Source: Acanthaster planci (Eukaryota; Echinodermata; Asteroidea; Valvatida; Acanthasteridae). From it: a DNA stretch of 56,163 nt. The stretch spans positions 8,334 to 64,496 of the forward strand of contig NW_019091496.1 of the NCBI RefSeq assembly GCF_001949145.1. The letters are read 5' to 3'. The translations under genes and the position numbers were made by a program. The stretch's first letter is position 1, and every line of letters begins with the position of its first letter. The notes below the pieces were generated by a model. That model saw only the letters and a list, made by a program, of their open reading frames with translations. It did not search any database and was not told the origin of the DNA. Of the stretch, positions 1 through 12,400 are shown one piece after another.

Positions 1-1200
1 TGCAACAATGTCCTGCAGTCATTTTGACCCCAAGTTTGTAAAAATCAGAGCTACCGTTTGCACAAAACAGACATTTTTCAAAAGCAGGTTGGCACAAAGA
101 GCGATGCTTCTCCGATTGACGTGCTCAATGCACATGAGCCACACCTGATATGAAACCGTGAACTTCAAATGACTGTATCAATAAAAGCATTTGTCAGACT
201 AAATTGAAACTTCACAGATGTACTCATAATGAGTGTCAGGTATGTATGTCAAGTTTGAAAAAAAATCAGGTGACTTCTTGGGAGGGGGATGGATCCACCC
301 CAATTTGGCAGTGTGATGGGCCCCAAAAGTCTTGCTCTTAGGCTTTTGGGATGGTTTATTTGGGGGTTTGGGAGGGGGCAGATAAGTGTGTGTTGTTTGC
401 TGGTGTCATTCTGAGTAATGGTTCAGAGGGTCAAACCTCAAGCCATCAACCATTGTGTTGATGTAATTGGTGCACTTTAAGTGAACAGCTTGTACATATT
501 TTTTAATATCTATCCCTAAAAATAACATCCAAAAAATGATAACTTGCGTACATACTTGGCAACAAAAAGAACAGCTGTTGCTTTATCATGGCCAACAGGA
601 AATAGTATTTAGTTGATTCATTGCAAAAAGGCCGGGTGTTACACATCGGAGATGACCAGAAATTTCTGAAGGATTAATTAATAATTTTTTTAGAGGAAAT
701 TCATTTTGGAAAAGTCCAACGTGTGCAAGCACATGCTTATGTGAGCACCTGTTGTCTATTATGCTGCGACGTTCTAAAAATGTTTTCACTGTGATGGGCT
801 ATTTCCTGTACCAAGTTTAGGATGAAGTCATATCAGTCTGTACTCCAGAAGAGAATTAATGATATCAAAGACAGTTTTACTCCAAGTTGTAAATTTGAAA
901 CTTTGTGGGGACTGACAGAAATGTCAACAGAAGAGAAGGGGAGTGGTTTCATGCCCACTTTTATAACAAGGACCTTTTCAAAAATCTCATGCATTGCTTA
1001 GCATTTTTTGTTACTGGTACATGTATCTTGGGCATGCAATTGTAGACAGTCACAGGCAACTGAACATTCACAGGTAGCTTTTTTTTTAATCAAGATTATA
1101 CATATACTGTGTTAGCTAATATGTTCCTGAATGTTTACATGTATATACCCAACATTTTAAGTCTGGTGGCCAGACTTTAAAAGCTTGGTAGCTACTTGTT

Positions 1201-1325
1201 AAACATCGCTCTCCGTGGTACTAGACAAAGGATGAGCTATGTTGGTATCTTGAGGAGGGATGCTGGGATGGAATTGATGATAGAGTCGACAGCCTGTATA
1301 AGGGACACTGGCATCACCACAGGAG
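1201..1325 (+). pseudogene. Possible fragment of non-LTR retrotransposon RT C-terminus
   Basis: Reading frame 1210-1325 gives a peptide containing RQRMSYVGILRRDAGMEL followed by ACIRDTG. This resembles the post-RT tail common in RTE/jockey-like ORF2 proteins (a tyrosine, then L[KR][KR]D[TA]G, then an RD motif). The frame is short and runs into a G-rich tract at 1338-1349. The match rests on pattern memory only and may be spurious. Confidence 0.25.
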
Positions 1326-4300
1326 ATCCCGCCTGCGGGGGGGGGGGGACATGATTATAAACAGGTTGGGGTGGAAGCAAAACTTGGTGTGCTTCCAGGC
1401 TATTGCTGTTGGTTGTAGAACACTGACAGAGTTATCCAGATGGATGGAAGATAATTAGAGTTTACCCATTCTGGCACACCTTACCTGCAGCTCCCTATTG
1501 GTGAAACATCTATTACAGCCTATCAAAACAAGTCACCCAGACCACTTCTGAATGGCAGAAATCCCGCATTGAAATCAGTATGAATTGTCCGCATTTTCAC
1601 ACATTGGATGGACCACATCGATGACGATATTCATTAGCTGATACGAGGAAAAAGATTTCAGATCAGTTTTCCCTAGATCTAGGTACATGTAGCAGAAAAA
1701 AACATATTTCACAAAAAAGAAAGATCGTGTGGCAAATGAAATTGTCCAGATCTCAAACTCCAGCATGTTTTCAGTATACATAGAACCTGTATTTTTTTTT
1801 TAATACAAGAGCATCCAGACACTGTGTTTCAGTGCTTGCGCATGTTTGAGCCATTTCCTTCGTATTCTTCAATGCGTGGCGTTTATAATCTGTCTAGCAT
1901 TTGCAGGCTACATACATTTATGTACAAATTCAGCAGCATAGTACTGGACACCCCAATGGTCCCCCGTTAATTAATTAGTGGCAAAAAACATCGAGTCGGG
2001 TTTTGTATGGAGTGACAACCCCCGAACAGTGGCTCCTTACAATAGTTACATGCACGTACATGTACACATGTATGTAATACATGTGTACTTCAATACAGTG
2101 CTTATCCACTTTGGCGGGGGCCACTGCAAAGGATTTGTGATAACGTTACCGTGGTCACCGCATTTGTCTGTAAAAGCTGTTTCCATTTTTCATTGGCGTT
2201 TTCCTATTGTATTTTAAAAAAACGAGCAGGGAAAAGTGTCACTGGACGTAGAAGCAACAAAAGAGCTTTAGTTGAGGGAAGTCTTTTTTGGTTGTTTGTC
2301 TTGGATCTTTTGGAGAAATCACATTGCTTTGAGCTGGTACATGTTTAAAAGCTAAAAATGCTGAAAGTTTGAAACAATTTTTATTCAAGAAAGTGTGCTG
2401 ATTTTTTAAATGTCAGGAAGTTGAACTAAGAATAGGATATTGTTGGGCCTGCACATACTGTACATGTACATGCAGTGAGCTTCTTTGTGGGGAATGATTT
2501 CATAAAAAGCCGTCTAAAGATAGACGTAAATGTCAAGCAGAATCATTGGTGTTTGTGGCAAGGTTGAGACATGCAGTGCATTGTGGATACAGTGTGCTCT
2601 GCAAACCGTTCATCATCACATGTGACTTTCTTAGCATGACCGATGTGATAAGTGATTTGACCGGAAACCTAGCAGTTTGCATCAGACAGTGATATTTTTG
2701 GTGTTACAAGTTGTAGCTCACATGTGCCGCTACCAGTAGCTTCCAAACTGAAAGATTTCTTCTGTCTGTAATGTGGATTTCTAATATACCCGGTAAAAAC
2801 ATACGGTACATGTACATACACGGCACATGTATACATGTACTGGTATCTTGATTCTGATCTTATTCCTTAACTCATTCCTCTACCATGAAGCCTGGCTTGG
2901 ATTAAACATCTCTCATGTGGAAGTAGTCCAAAGACAAGTCTTAACATGTTCTCAAGCATTTGCCAAGGAGCATGCATGCGCTGTACACAGGTGTACAAGT
3001 GTATGATGCATTCAGTATTGTACATTGTCATACCTCTGTCTTGGATACTCTCCGTTTATTGGCCCAGAATGATCACATGACAGGGTGACAAATTTGCATA
3101 TCACACTCACCGTGAGACATTTCATTCCAGCAATGGTGTGTGCACACACGCATACAGGCACGAAACAGAAGAGCTTCTGGAAGTTCAAGAACGAACATTT
3201 GTAGTCCTTCAGTTAGTTTTGCGTGGTACCCATGATACATTTTGTGCATAGGCTACCAGGGAATTCGATTGATGAGTGCACTCATATAACAGACTCGTTC
3301 CCGCCCCCGCAGCATATAAGGTAATGCGGGGACTGCTAACCAGACTATATAAATATATTCACTGGTACCCGCACTAGTTTCACGTTAGACTTTAAGCAAT
3401 TAACGAAAGTGAGGGGACAGTGCATTTGCAAACTGTTAATTGTACAGTTTTACAGTAGGCCCATCGTCTTCTGAAATACAGAGCTTGTTTCTTTTGATAA
3501 ATTCGTCAACACCCTTGGGCACACATAGCACCTTCGGCTTTGCATGGGGCGCTATGTGTCCCTCGGGTGTTCAAGACGTCATATCCCACACCAAAGCAGT
3601 CAACAATTGTTTAGTGCTACCGGTAGATGGCTTCTAACTGCAGCATGTATCAAAAATACAATATATTACACGTGTGACAATGCTTTGTCCATGCACCAGT
3701 GTGGTGTATCACAGGAATTGGTGATATTAGGAGCAGCTAATATTACTTTTATGTGGATGAAAAAACATACTCAGATCTGGAAACACCATCCCCCTCCCAC
3801 AAAATTAATCATAGTAAGGAGACCGAACATAATAGGGCCGAAAATGTCATCCATGGGTGTCACCAGTGTTATCTCACTGATCTTGATCTGAGTTCAATCT
3901 GGGTCAAACATCTGTGTTTTATCGTGCAGTCTTTTGTACAATACTGAGAACATTCCCAACCCTGTCTTTTTTTCAGGGTTCAATGAGTGTCTCTGCCCAG
4001 TGATGAAGTACGACTTGCAGTGCACGGAAGTCACGTAGTTGTAGTCAATTACCCCAGAAAGGATTCTTTTATCTTCCCATGCTCTTGGAGCTTTTGTTCA
4101 TGAAGAATGAGATAAGTCTGTCATCAGCTGCAGAGCACAATAGTCTACACCGCACATTATAAAAAAAAAGTGGGAGCCACTCATAGGGAACCTAGCAGGA
4201 TCTGTCTGGCTTCGCAGGAAAAAAAATGGAGGCTGTCTGATAAAAGGGAGGTGGGAGGGGTGAAAAGTGTGGTCAAAAGTACTTTTTCTCAAAATAAAAT

Positions 4301-5647
4301 TACACGTTTGGTTATGAGCGTGGTTAAAGCCAGGCCTTTGACACAGGTCAAGCAGTATTTTTGTGTGGTTTTCATCCATCATTCCAATTTATTTGTTGGA
4401 ATCTAGGGACGATTTACTTCTTTTTCCTGAGTAAATTAATACCGTAGGTTTACTCACCTGAAGAAGGGTCCCAACACTAAACACGGTGCGATGATAGTCC
4501 CCTGTGGTAGTTTTGACTGGTTCTCTGCCAAGTGAGTTTGTTGTGGGAGTGAATTTGCTCATGTTCTCCTCGGCAGTTCACTGTCCCATTTGGGCATTAT
4601 GTGAAAGTCTTCCAGGAAACAGATTATACAGGTACTGACTACAGGCACATTGCATAGATTTCCACTAATTCTGGGTAGTGTGAAATATTTTGAGGCATCC
4701 ATGTTTTACACTTTTTTCCCCTAAAAGTTGATCCAGAAATGCCAAGACTTCTTGTATGTTGAGGTTTTGTTTTCCTTGTCAGCTGTTTATCTGGCAGTTT
4801 GGAGCACAGATTTGTCGGTGCAAATACATGTAGGTACGGTACTGTTGTAAGATTTGCACCTGTTTTTCTGATGTAAAAAGACATGTGAACACAGAAAATG
4901 AACTTCAAGGGTTATTTTGTCCAGGGGGGCAAAAGTTATCCCTTCTGCTGCCATCAACAGTTTGCTTTGCATCCCCACGAGTACAGCTTGTGATTGGCCA
5001 GTCATCAGTCTTCATTCACACCTACAAGAACAAGCCAAAGTCCCAGTTGTAATTAGCGACAACAACACCAATTTCCGCCGTTGTCAGACAGCGGGTGTAG
5101 AGGAGGATCAGTTGATTTCCTGTGGCCGTCAGGACCGATCAAAATGAGCCGGCGAGGCAGACCATGAGAGCGAGGGCCTCCACTTTTCCTGGGTCTGAAA
5201 GAGGGGGAGGTGAGTAAACTGACCTGGCATGGCAGGGTTACTGCTAACTAGGACACTTGCTTCCTGCAAAGTGTGTAGTGTTTCCTCTTTGGAAGCCGGT
5301 CCCTAGTTGGAGCCCGCCCGGGGAACGTAAACTTCCTCCCTAATATTTGTCCTGACTCTTTGACGTGTGCAGGTGTGAAGGGAGCGTTGGACTGTTGTCC
5401 GTCCCCTTTTGCATCCTCTGTCCCCCAACCAAATGCCGATCCAGATTTCAAATTAGAGCCTTGTCAGAAACCTGCCCCTTTCTACTGCGTCTTTTCTTTT
5501 TAAAAACATTTTTCCTGATTGTTAATCTTCAGCCGTTGACACCAGTGTGGTTTCAAAGCACACTTGACCCATAAGAGGATTAGTTTTGCCTTAACAGTCT
5601 GACCTTTTGAAGATCCGCAGCTAGAGTCCATTACTGAGTTGAACTTT

Positions 5648-5708
5648 ATTAACCCTAACAGTCCTCAATCCTCCAACAGGTGAAGGATTAAGGACTGTTA
5701 GGGTTAAT
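5648..5708. repeat. 61-bp palindromic element with TTAACCCTAAC ends, copy 1
   Basis: Two 24-bp arms (5648-5671 and 5685-5708) are reverse complements with one mismatch, around a 13-nt loop. The outer ends read attaaccctaac...gttagggttaat. A related copy lies at 54093-54153 with the loop in the opposite orientation. This is the form of a foldback MITE. Confidence 0.8.
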
Positions 5709-8700
5709 CATAACCCTTGCCAATTATTCGTGTTGTTTTCTCTTTACTGCCTTGTCACCTTTTTAGTACACTCCAAGAACATAGAGCTAGGAATGCCAAG
5801 ACGAAATCGGACACAGATATTTCCTGTGGTGACTGGCCTTGGTACACAGATGCTTGAGGGTTGTACATGTACGCATGCTTACCCTCCATGAACTAGATCA
5901 AGCCTCTGTATAGTACTCGTGCAGAAGTAATGCGAATCACTGAAATATGGGGACAAATTCTCAGGAAGAATCGTTCAAACTCACTGTCCTAGCAGTGTCC
6001 TCAGAGAGACCTTTTCAGCCCTTGGAATCAGTGTAACTTCCGAGGGAATATTTTACGGGCCTTGCGATCTTTTTACAGTGTTCTCGGGGAGAGCATTCCA
6101 CAGTCTACGTGTTGTGTAGAAAGATGTGACAGATCGTTGACTGCTGATGTGAATTTCAGGAGCAAGGATGCCTACATAAATCATCTTTTAAGGCTGTAGC
6201 CCTGTAATGTTGTACAGTAACCAATCCATTTGCCTTGCTTCTCTGGTCAAGTCCCCTGACCTCATGCTAACCAGTTTCCTGATCAGTTGGAAATGGTTTT
6301 TGCATTCTGCTTATAAATAGAGGTGTCAGTACAGACATGTTCTTTATCAATTTTCCTGTACTGATGTTTTGTCAGTTAGATGGTATCTGTGGTGTTGAAG
6401 TTCCATGGTGGCAAGTAAAGGGTTTGTTTGCATTGTGAAAGTTCCAATCTGTGACAGGTGACAAATACGCAGGAATTTTTGGGGTGGCAGTGCGCTGATG
6501 CAGAAGGACTTGGTAATTTGCAGTAGTAGTGCATGCATGCTTATGCATCTGTGTCCTGGTAATTCCATGCAGCACAGATGCTGTATGATCACTGATCGAT
6601 AAAACATCAAATGCAAGAATGCAAAAGCTCATTAATGGCTCATAATAAAAACGTTTGTTGGTAACGCCCATTTTCACAGAGTTGTGGGTACTGCTGCTGG
6701 TAAGAGTCTAGGCCAGCAATTGGAAACTGCTCCAGTTTGAAAATAACCGCTGTAGACATAAAAGAATACAGAGACTTGCATAACTCCAGGACTCTGTAGA
6801 ATGCTGTTTGTTTATGCTGGCACATTTAACTGGAAACAAGTTAATTCTTTGAAGTTCTATAGACCTTGCCTTGGGATTGTCAGAACTTCAGAGAGAAGGA
6901 AAATCTTCACCATTGTTGCTCTTCATGGATTGACTGTTAATTACAGTGTACAGTATTGTAGAGACCCAGAATTTAAAATTGCTTGATGAGAGGACGTAAG
7001 TAACTCTAACAGCCAAGGAACCGTAAACGAATTCTATACATTGGTGTAAAGAAAAACTTACAAATTGCTTTCTGTGGTCTTGCCTGAAAACAAAACAAGG
7101 CCAGAAACCCCCCCCCCATATTATTAGGTTGCACAAGACTGTCCACATTTCATAACACTGGAAACATTCATCTCTGATTATGTGCACTGTGCACAAGTGC
7201 CCCCCACTGGTAAGAAATGAAGAGATTGGGACAACAACGGAATGTGAACATACTGCACATCTTTGCGGACTAACTTGTACAAACAAAAAGGGGCATCATA
7301 AATGGTTCCCTCCCACAGGATCCCCCACATGCACATGTATATTGGAGTGAAGTTAAGCACCAGTCCTTTAGTATCAGCCCGATACGCGGGTCAGTTTTTT
7401 TTACTGTTCATCTGACATGTTACGATTCCAGTTTTGATCTCACAGCTTTTGTGAATGGTTGACGAAATTGATATTTTTTGTTTTTACAGGGCTTGACAAA
7501 GATAGGAGGAAATGAATCGCTTTGAACCTTACATTGTTGAACTGAAACTGGTCCTATGATTTCAAGAAAAACACTCATCTGTGTTGGCATGTGGAAGAGA
7601 ATGATAGCAGAAACATCTGGACAAAATAGGCCAAAGTCACACATTGCTGGTCATGTAAAAAAATGATCGTACTGAGATGATGTGCATATCGAATGTAAAA
7701 CCGTGCATTTACACGAATGGGAATATGATCAGGTTTTGCTTCATCATGATACCAGTTTGTAAAACATTGAAAAGCCAAAAATGCTGTTGACTTCAAGAAC
7801 TTTTCTACCAGTAGGTTGCCTGTTGAAATGAACACAGAATAACGAGGAAACTCCGCTTCTGCTAGCAAAGCACAGTATAGGCTTTGTATGTAATGAATAC
7901 ACCAGAAGACCTATATGCAATGTACATGTAATTGTACACGGCCATGTATGACACATTGTGCCAAGTTACGTCGCAAACAGACCATCCAAGTGTGACATGA
8001 AATCCTTTGTGCACTTGAGTTTGCCGACTCCCGGTGTTTCATTGGGCTTATTATAACTCACACTGCTTGCATCAGTATATTGTAATGGGATGGATCTGGG
8101 TGAGGCTAAAAGGGAAAAATCAGCAGGTCGACTGTCTAATGGGCACTATGTCTGGCCTGGTGGGTTTTGCCGTAACACTCGCGCTGTTAAGATTTGCGCT
8201 CTCCCAAGTGATGGAAAAAATACCATTGTTAAGTTATTTGTTTTGGTTGGAATGGCACCCCCCAGCATAGCAACAGTGTTGAGAGTATGTTCATTACCAT
8301 GTGAGTGCTTGCCCTGCTCTCTGTGAGGAATTAACTGTTTTGCCTAGAGATTTCGAAGCTAAAACTTAGCCCTAAAATATAAGTTAATGGTCCAAGAATC
8401 TCATCATCGGAAGAGTGTGACGAAAGTAACCTGGAGGACCTGTAGTGGGACTTCCACTTGTTTTCTGCAAGACTTGGCTCCTTTTATAGGAGCCTACATG
8501 TATATTCAAACTGTGCATTGATCTGAACAGCTGTGGCTCTTTATTGTGGTGTGCTTGCCGCAAAAGCGAGCCACAGCCACAAAATAGTCTCCCAGGCTAT
8601 ACTGCCACACATTAATACATGTATCTATTGGTTTTGGAGGCAAACATCCCATCATAATTACATGTACCAGTATTTCTACTCGCGGGAAGATAGTAAAATA

Positions 8701-9468
8701 CTACACTACTTCAGTGCTTGATAATAGCCAATTCAGTCAAATTGGAGCATCACTCTACACGGTGTGTTGCATATTATTGCTATAATGCCCTTGGAATCCT
8801 TGCTACTTGTAGCAACCTTCCAAAATCTTCAAAAATCTTCCACATCTCAGGAACCCAAAGGAGCATTTTTTGTCGTTACATTAATTTTTCAGGTACACCA
8901 AAGACCCACGTGCAGCAACAGTCATTTGCTCCTTGTGTTATGCACATGTACCTTCCTCAATACACCAAAATCCTTCAGAGCTTCTTGGTAGATTTTGAAG
9001 GAGCAGGGAAGACGGGTTAACCATGCATGTAACTATCCAGGTCATGTAGACTCGGCCCTCTAAGCTTCTCTGCTATTTCTTGAATGTGTTTCTTGGAAGG
9101 GTGACCATTACCTCAGTCCTTCAAAATATTTGGATGTGTGAATGATATGTTTGAGTAGTATGGATGATGTCCCGTACATGTTCAGCCTAAATTTTATTCA
9201 TGGCTTAGCGTAGACAATTCTGGTCTGGCCGTAGACCTTGACAAATTGCATTCTTCAAAATCATCCACAAGTTCGTTGTTTGTTTTTTGTCCTACAATCT
9301 ATCCTTCTGTATTTCCAAGTTATGCAAGGAGAATTTTGGAGGATTTGAAAAGGTAAGGTAAGAAGTGCTTGAGATATGTAAGACTTCAGTACACGTACAT
9401 GTATATTTTACTTTTCATGATTTCTAATGCACCTGGTTTTTTTTTTCTTTCTCTTTTTTGGTCTGTAG

Positions 9469-12400
9469 GAGAAGATCCGAGTCAAGTTCGACAACCTGAT
9501 GCAGCTAGAACATTACAACATAGTCAAGTTTCACAAATATTGGGCAGACATCAGACCAGAAGTCAAACCGAGGGTAGGTCCACCGCCCTTTCATGTTTGA
9601 TCTGTCTGATTCTGCATGTACATTGTACCTTAGTGGTTTAGGGGAGATGAGTTTGAATTGACCGATAGACAGTGTGTGTATTCACCTGTGTTTATTCTCA
9701 CACAGTGCCCAACAATGCCAATCATTTATTCATGCTAGGGTGCGTCCTTGTAAACATGGACTTAAGATGCACCCCCACCTGTACTTTGTGAGCCAGGAAT
9801 TCTATAAATGTGCGGCAAATTTTTGGGAGTCAGGTTGGTAGAGTGGCTGTTTCCTCGCCTTCCACTTCTGCGACTCGGGTTCGAATCCCACCGGTATGTA
9901 GGTCAGCATGTGGATTGGGTTTTCAGTCCCTGCCTGACTCTGTGGGTTTTCCCTGGAATATTCATCTAGGGTTTTCCTCCCACCTCTGATATTGAACATT
10001 TCTTCACCGTCTCCTTAATATCACTTCATCCTGTAATTGGCGCTAAATTTGCTGTTGGTTGAGCAGATGTAAATAAATGAATAAATAGATTAGCTTGCTG
10101 CTTTTGTGTGTAGTGGCTACATGTACACAGCTTAAAATGTGTACAAACGAATATGCATGCCATTGCTCACAAAGACATTCCTGGGACTTTCTTGTGTAAC
10201 CTGTGCTAGGCTTGTGTGACTTGGAATGGGAATGGATCTTTTGGGCACCACTTACTTCAGGAGTTCCATTCTCTGTAGCTTCATGATTTATCATCTTAGA
10301 CAATTGACTTTTTGTTTCTGTGGATTTTTATAGAGTTTACAAATTGACTATGGTGCATCATACATGTACTTACAGAGCAAGCAGATCCGTTTTTTATTTG
10401 GAAATAGTGAGAACATGAAATTTTAGGTTGAAACTGTGTGAGACGATGTGTAAACTTCAGATTCATGCTGGTTACCCAAATTTGGTGGATGTACTGCATA
10501 TGTGACTGAAGCCCAACCAGTCATTCATGTGCCAAATCGCATACATGTAGAGCTTGATTCAGCCCTCCCCTTTATTGAGGATTTAGGAATCTTCTCAACC
10601 CAAAATGCTGAGGGGGGGAGGAGTTTGAATCGTGAAGGATAACATCTACTACTGCTTAATGGGTGTGGCCTAGTGGTATGGAGGGTCAGGGGTTCATATC
10701 CAGCCACCAGCCATATGTTGTGTCCTTGAGCAGGCCACTTTACATCCACTTGCCTGTCTTCCCCAGGGGAATAGAATGGGCACTAACACAAGCCCAGGAA
10801 TACTGTGTCAGGGACAAGCATCCCATTTGGAGGATAGCACTGGAAATATGCTATGTTGTTTCATGATGCTGCAAGGCGGAGGTCAGATGTACTTTACTAT
10901 TGTTTGCTCGGCAGCCTGTGTTAATTCCGAGTTTTTTGCTTCTCAACAGGTAATTTTTATCACAGAATACATGTCCTCGGGATCACTACATCAGTTCCTG
11001 AAGCGCATCAAGAAAGACAAACGGAATATCCAGGAGAAATCCTGGAAACGGTGGTGCACTCAAATCCTCTCAGCATTAAGGTAACAGGACATTAAGGGGG
11101 GAATGAGTGGAATCCAAATTTTAGTGTGAAAACTTATTGAATCTGAAAGTCTAAATATTTACTGTGGAAGAAATATGTTGAGAAACTTGAGGAGGGATTT
11201 ATATTAGAGCAAAATGTTTATCCCGCTTACCACTTTTTAAAGCTGTAAATTTGTATGATACGTTTTCTTTAGACATTGCGCATGTGGATTTTCTATTTTG
11301 GTCATCGCAATGCACAATAGAAAGTGATAATGAAAGAAAAATGTAAACTTGTGTCAGCTCAGTTTTACTTTCGTTACCCTCAGTCCTTACAAAATCAATA
11401 TAAGTGCATCATCTCTGCCTAACTTGTCAGCTACATGTAGGTTTGTCTCTTCATATTCTTGTTTGACCAACGTGCTCTGAACCTTTCAGCAGTAGCCAGT
11501 AAACGGTGCTGCCTTTTGCACATCATGCGCCTTAGCAATTGTAGCAACAATTCAAGCTGTATTTACTTGGAACTACGTTTCCTCCCAGCCGGTGTGGAGT
11601 TCACTCTGAAATCGCAACAAACAGTCCTATCAAGTGTTCCCATGTAGGCCCCCCCTCAAAAAGCACTGTGTGATGGCCATGAAGGTGCCTCCTTACATTG
11701 TACATTTTCTTTCAAACAAGGCGTCCAAAAACCCTCCAATGGTTTTCACTGTCTTGCAGCACATGCCCTGTAGTGTGTGCAGACATGTATGTATCTTCCC
11801 AAGGCATGGACGCTATTCTGTGCAACACGTTTATTCAAATGCTGGACAAAAATTCAATTGTACCAAAGGCTGAGGGAAGCCAATGAACCAAAAGTTGGAA
11901 ATGGATGTTTTTGTTTCTGCCACATCGGTTTCCCTTTTAAAACTTCGATGAGTTTGTTCAGACTCTTAACCCTGGTCATTGGCGTCTGCTAATATTATCA
12001 TTTACTGATAACTTTTCAAATATCAGCCTGCATAATTATCCCATACAATATTGCAACATCCTCCACTAATCAGCCATCCTTGATTAAAAGCATATGACAT
12101 GTACTTGTGCGCCATTTTGTTTGATCAATTAAAAAAAAGTGGCTTTTATGCACCAATGCAAATATAAATTGCTACATATTTTTTTTATTAAATATGCTGA
12201 GTAATGTGGATTTGTACAATAGCAATTGTTGAAATTTGACGATTTATGTATTTTTTTCCCTCATTGTAGTTACCTACATACGCGCGACCCACCCATCATC
12301 CACGGCAACCTGACAACGGACACCATTTTCATCCAGCACAACGGCCTGATCAAGATAGGCTCCGGTGAGTTCAAAGGCCCGCGCAGCTGCCGACAGATGG

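Larger units (their letters stand above)
1..9468 (+). other. Presumed large intron or upstream region of NRBP; no exon recognised
   Basis: I found no stretch that encodes the NRBP N-terminus, such as the conserved block containing VVWNEV that precedes the first exon seen here. The splice acceptor at 9461-9468 (gtctgtag) shows that an upstream exon exists. The region is AT-rich and non-coding, with tacatgtaca-type stretches (for example 2050-2075, 2460-2470, 2812-2840), a G homopolymer at about 1338-1349, and the 61-bp palindrome at 5648-5708. Short open frames here have no recognisable domains. An unrecognised 5' UTR exon or promoter could be present. Confidence 0.6.

Noticed and set aside
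4917-5210. Plus-strand open frame followed by gaggtgagta donor as an NRBP N-terminal exon
   Set aside because: The translation has none of the conserved NRBP N-terminal blocks.
5648-5708. Interstitial telomere repeat
   Set aside because: Only one CCCTAA-like unit per arm, arranged as a palindrome; not a tandem telomeric array.
9830-9905. Functional tRNA gene
   Set aside because: A and B boxes are present, but the flanks do not form a full cloverleaf acceptor stem by eye and the body continues as a repeat with a second copy; SINE head preferred.
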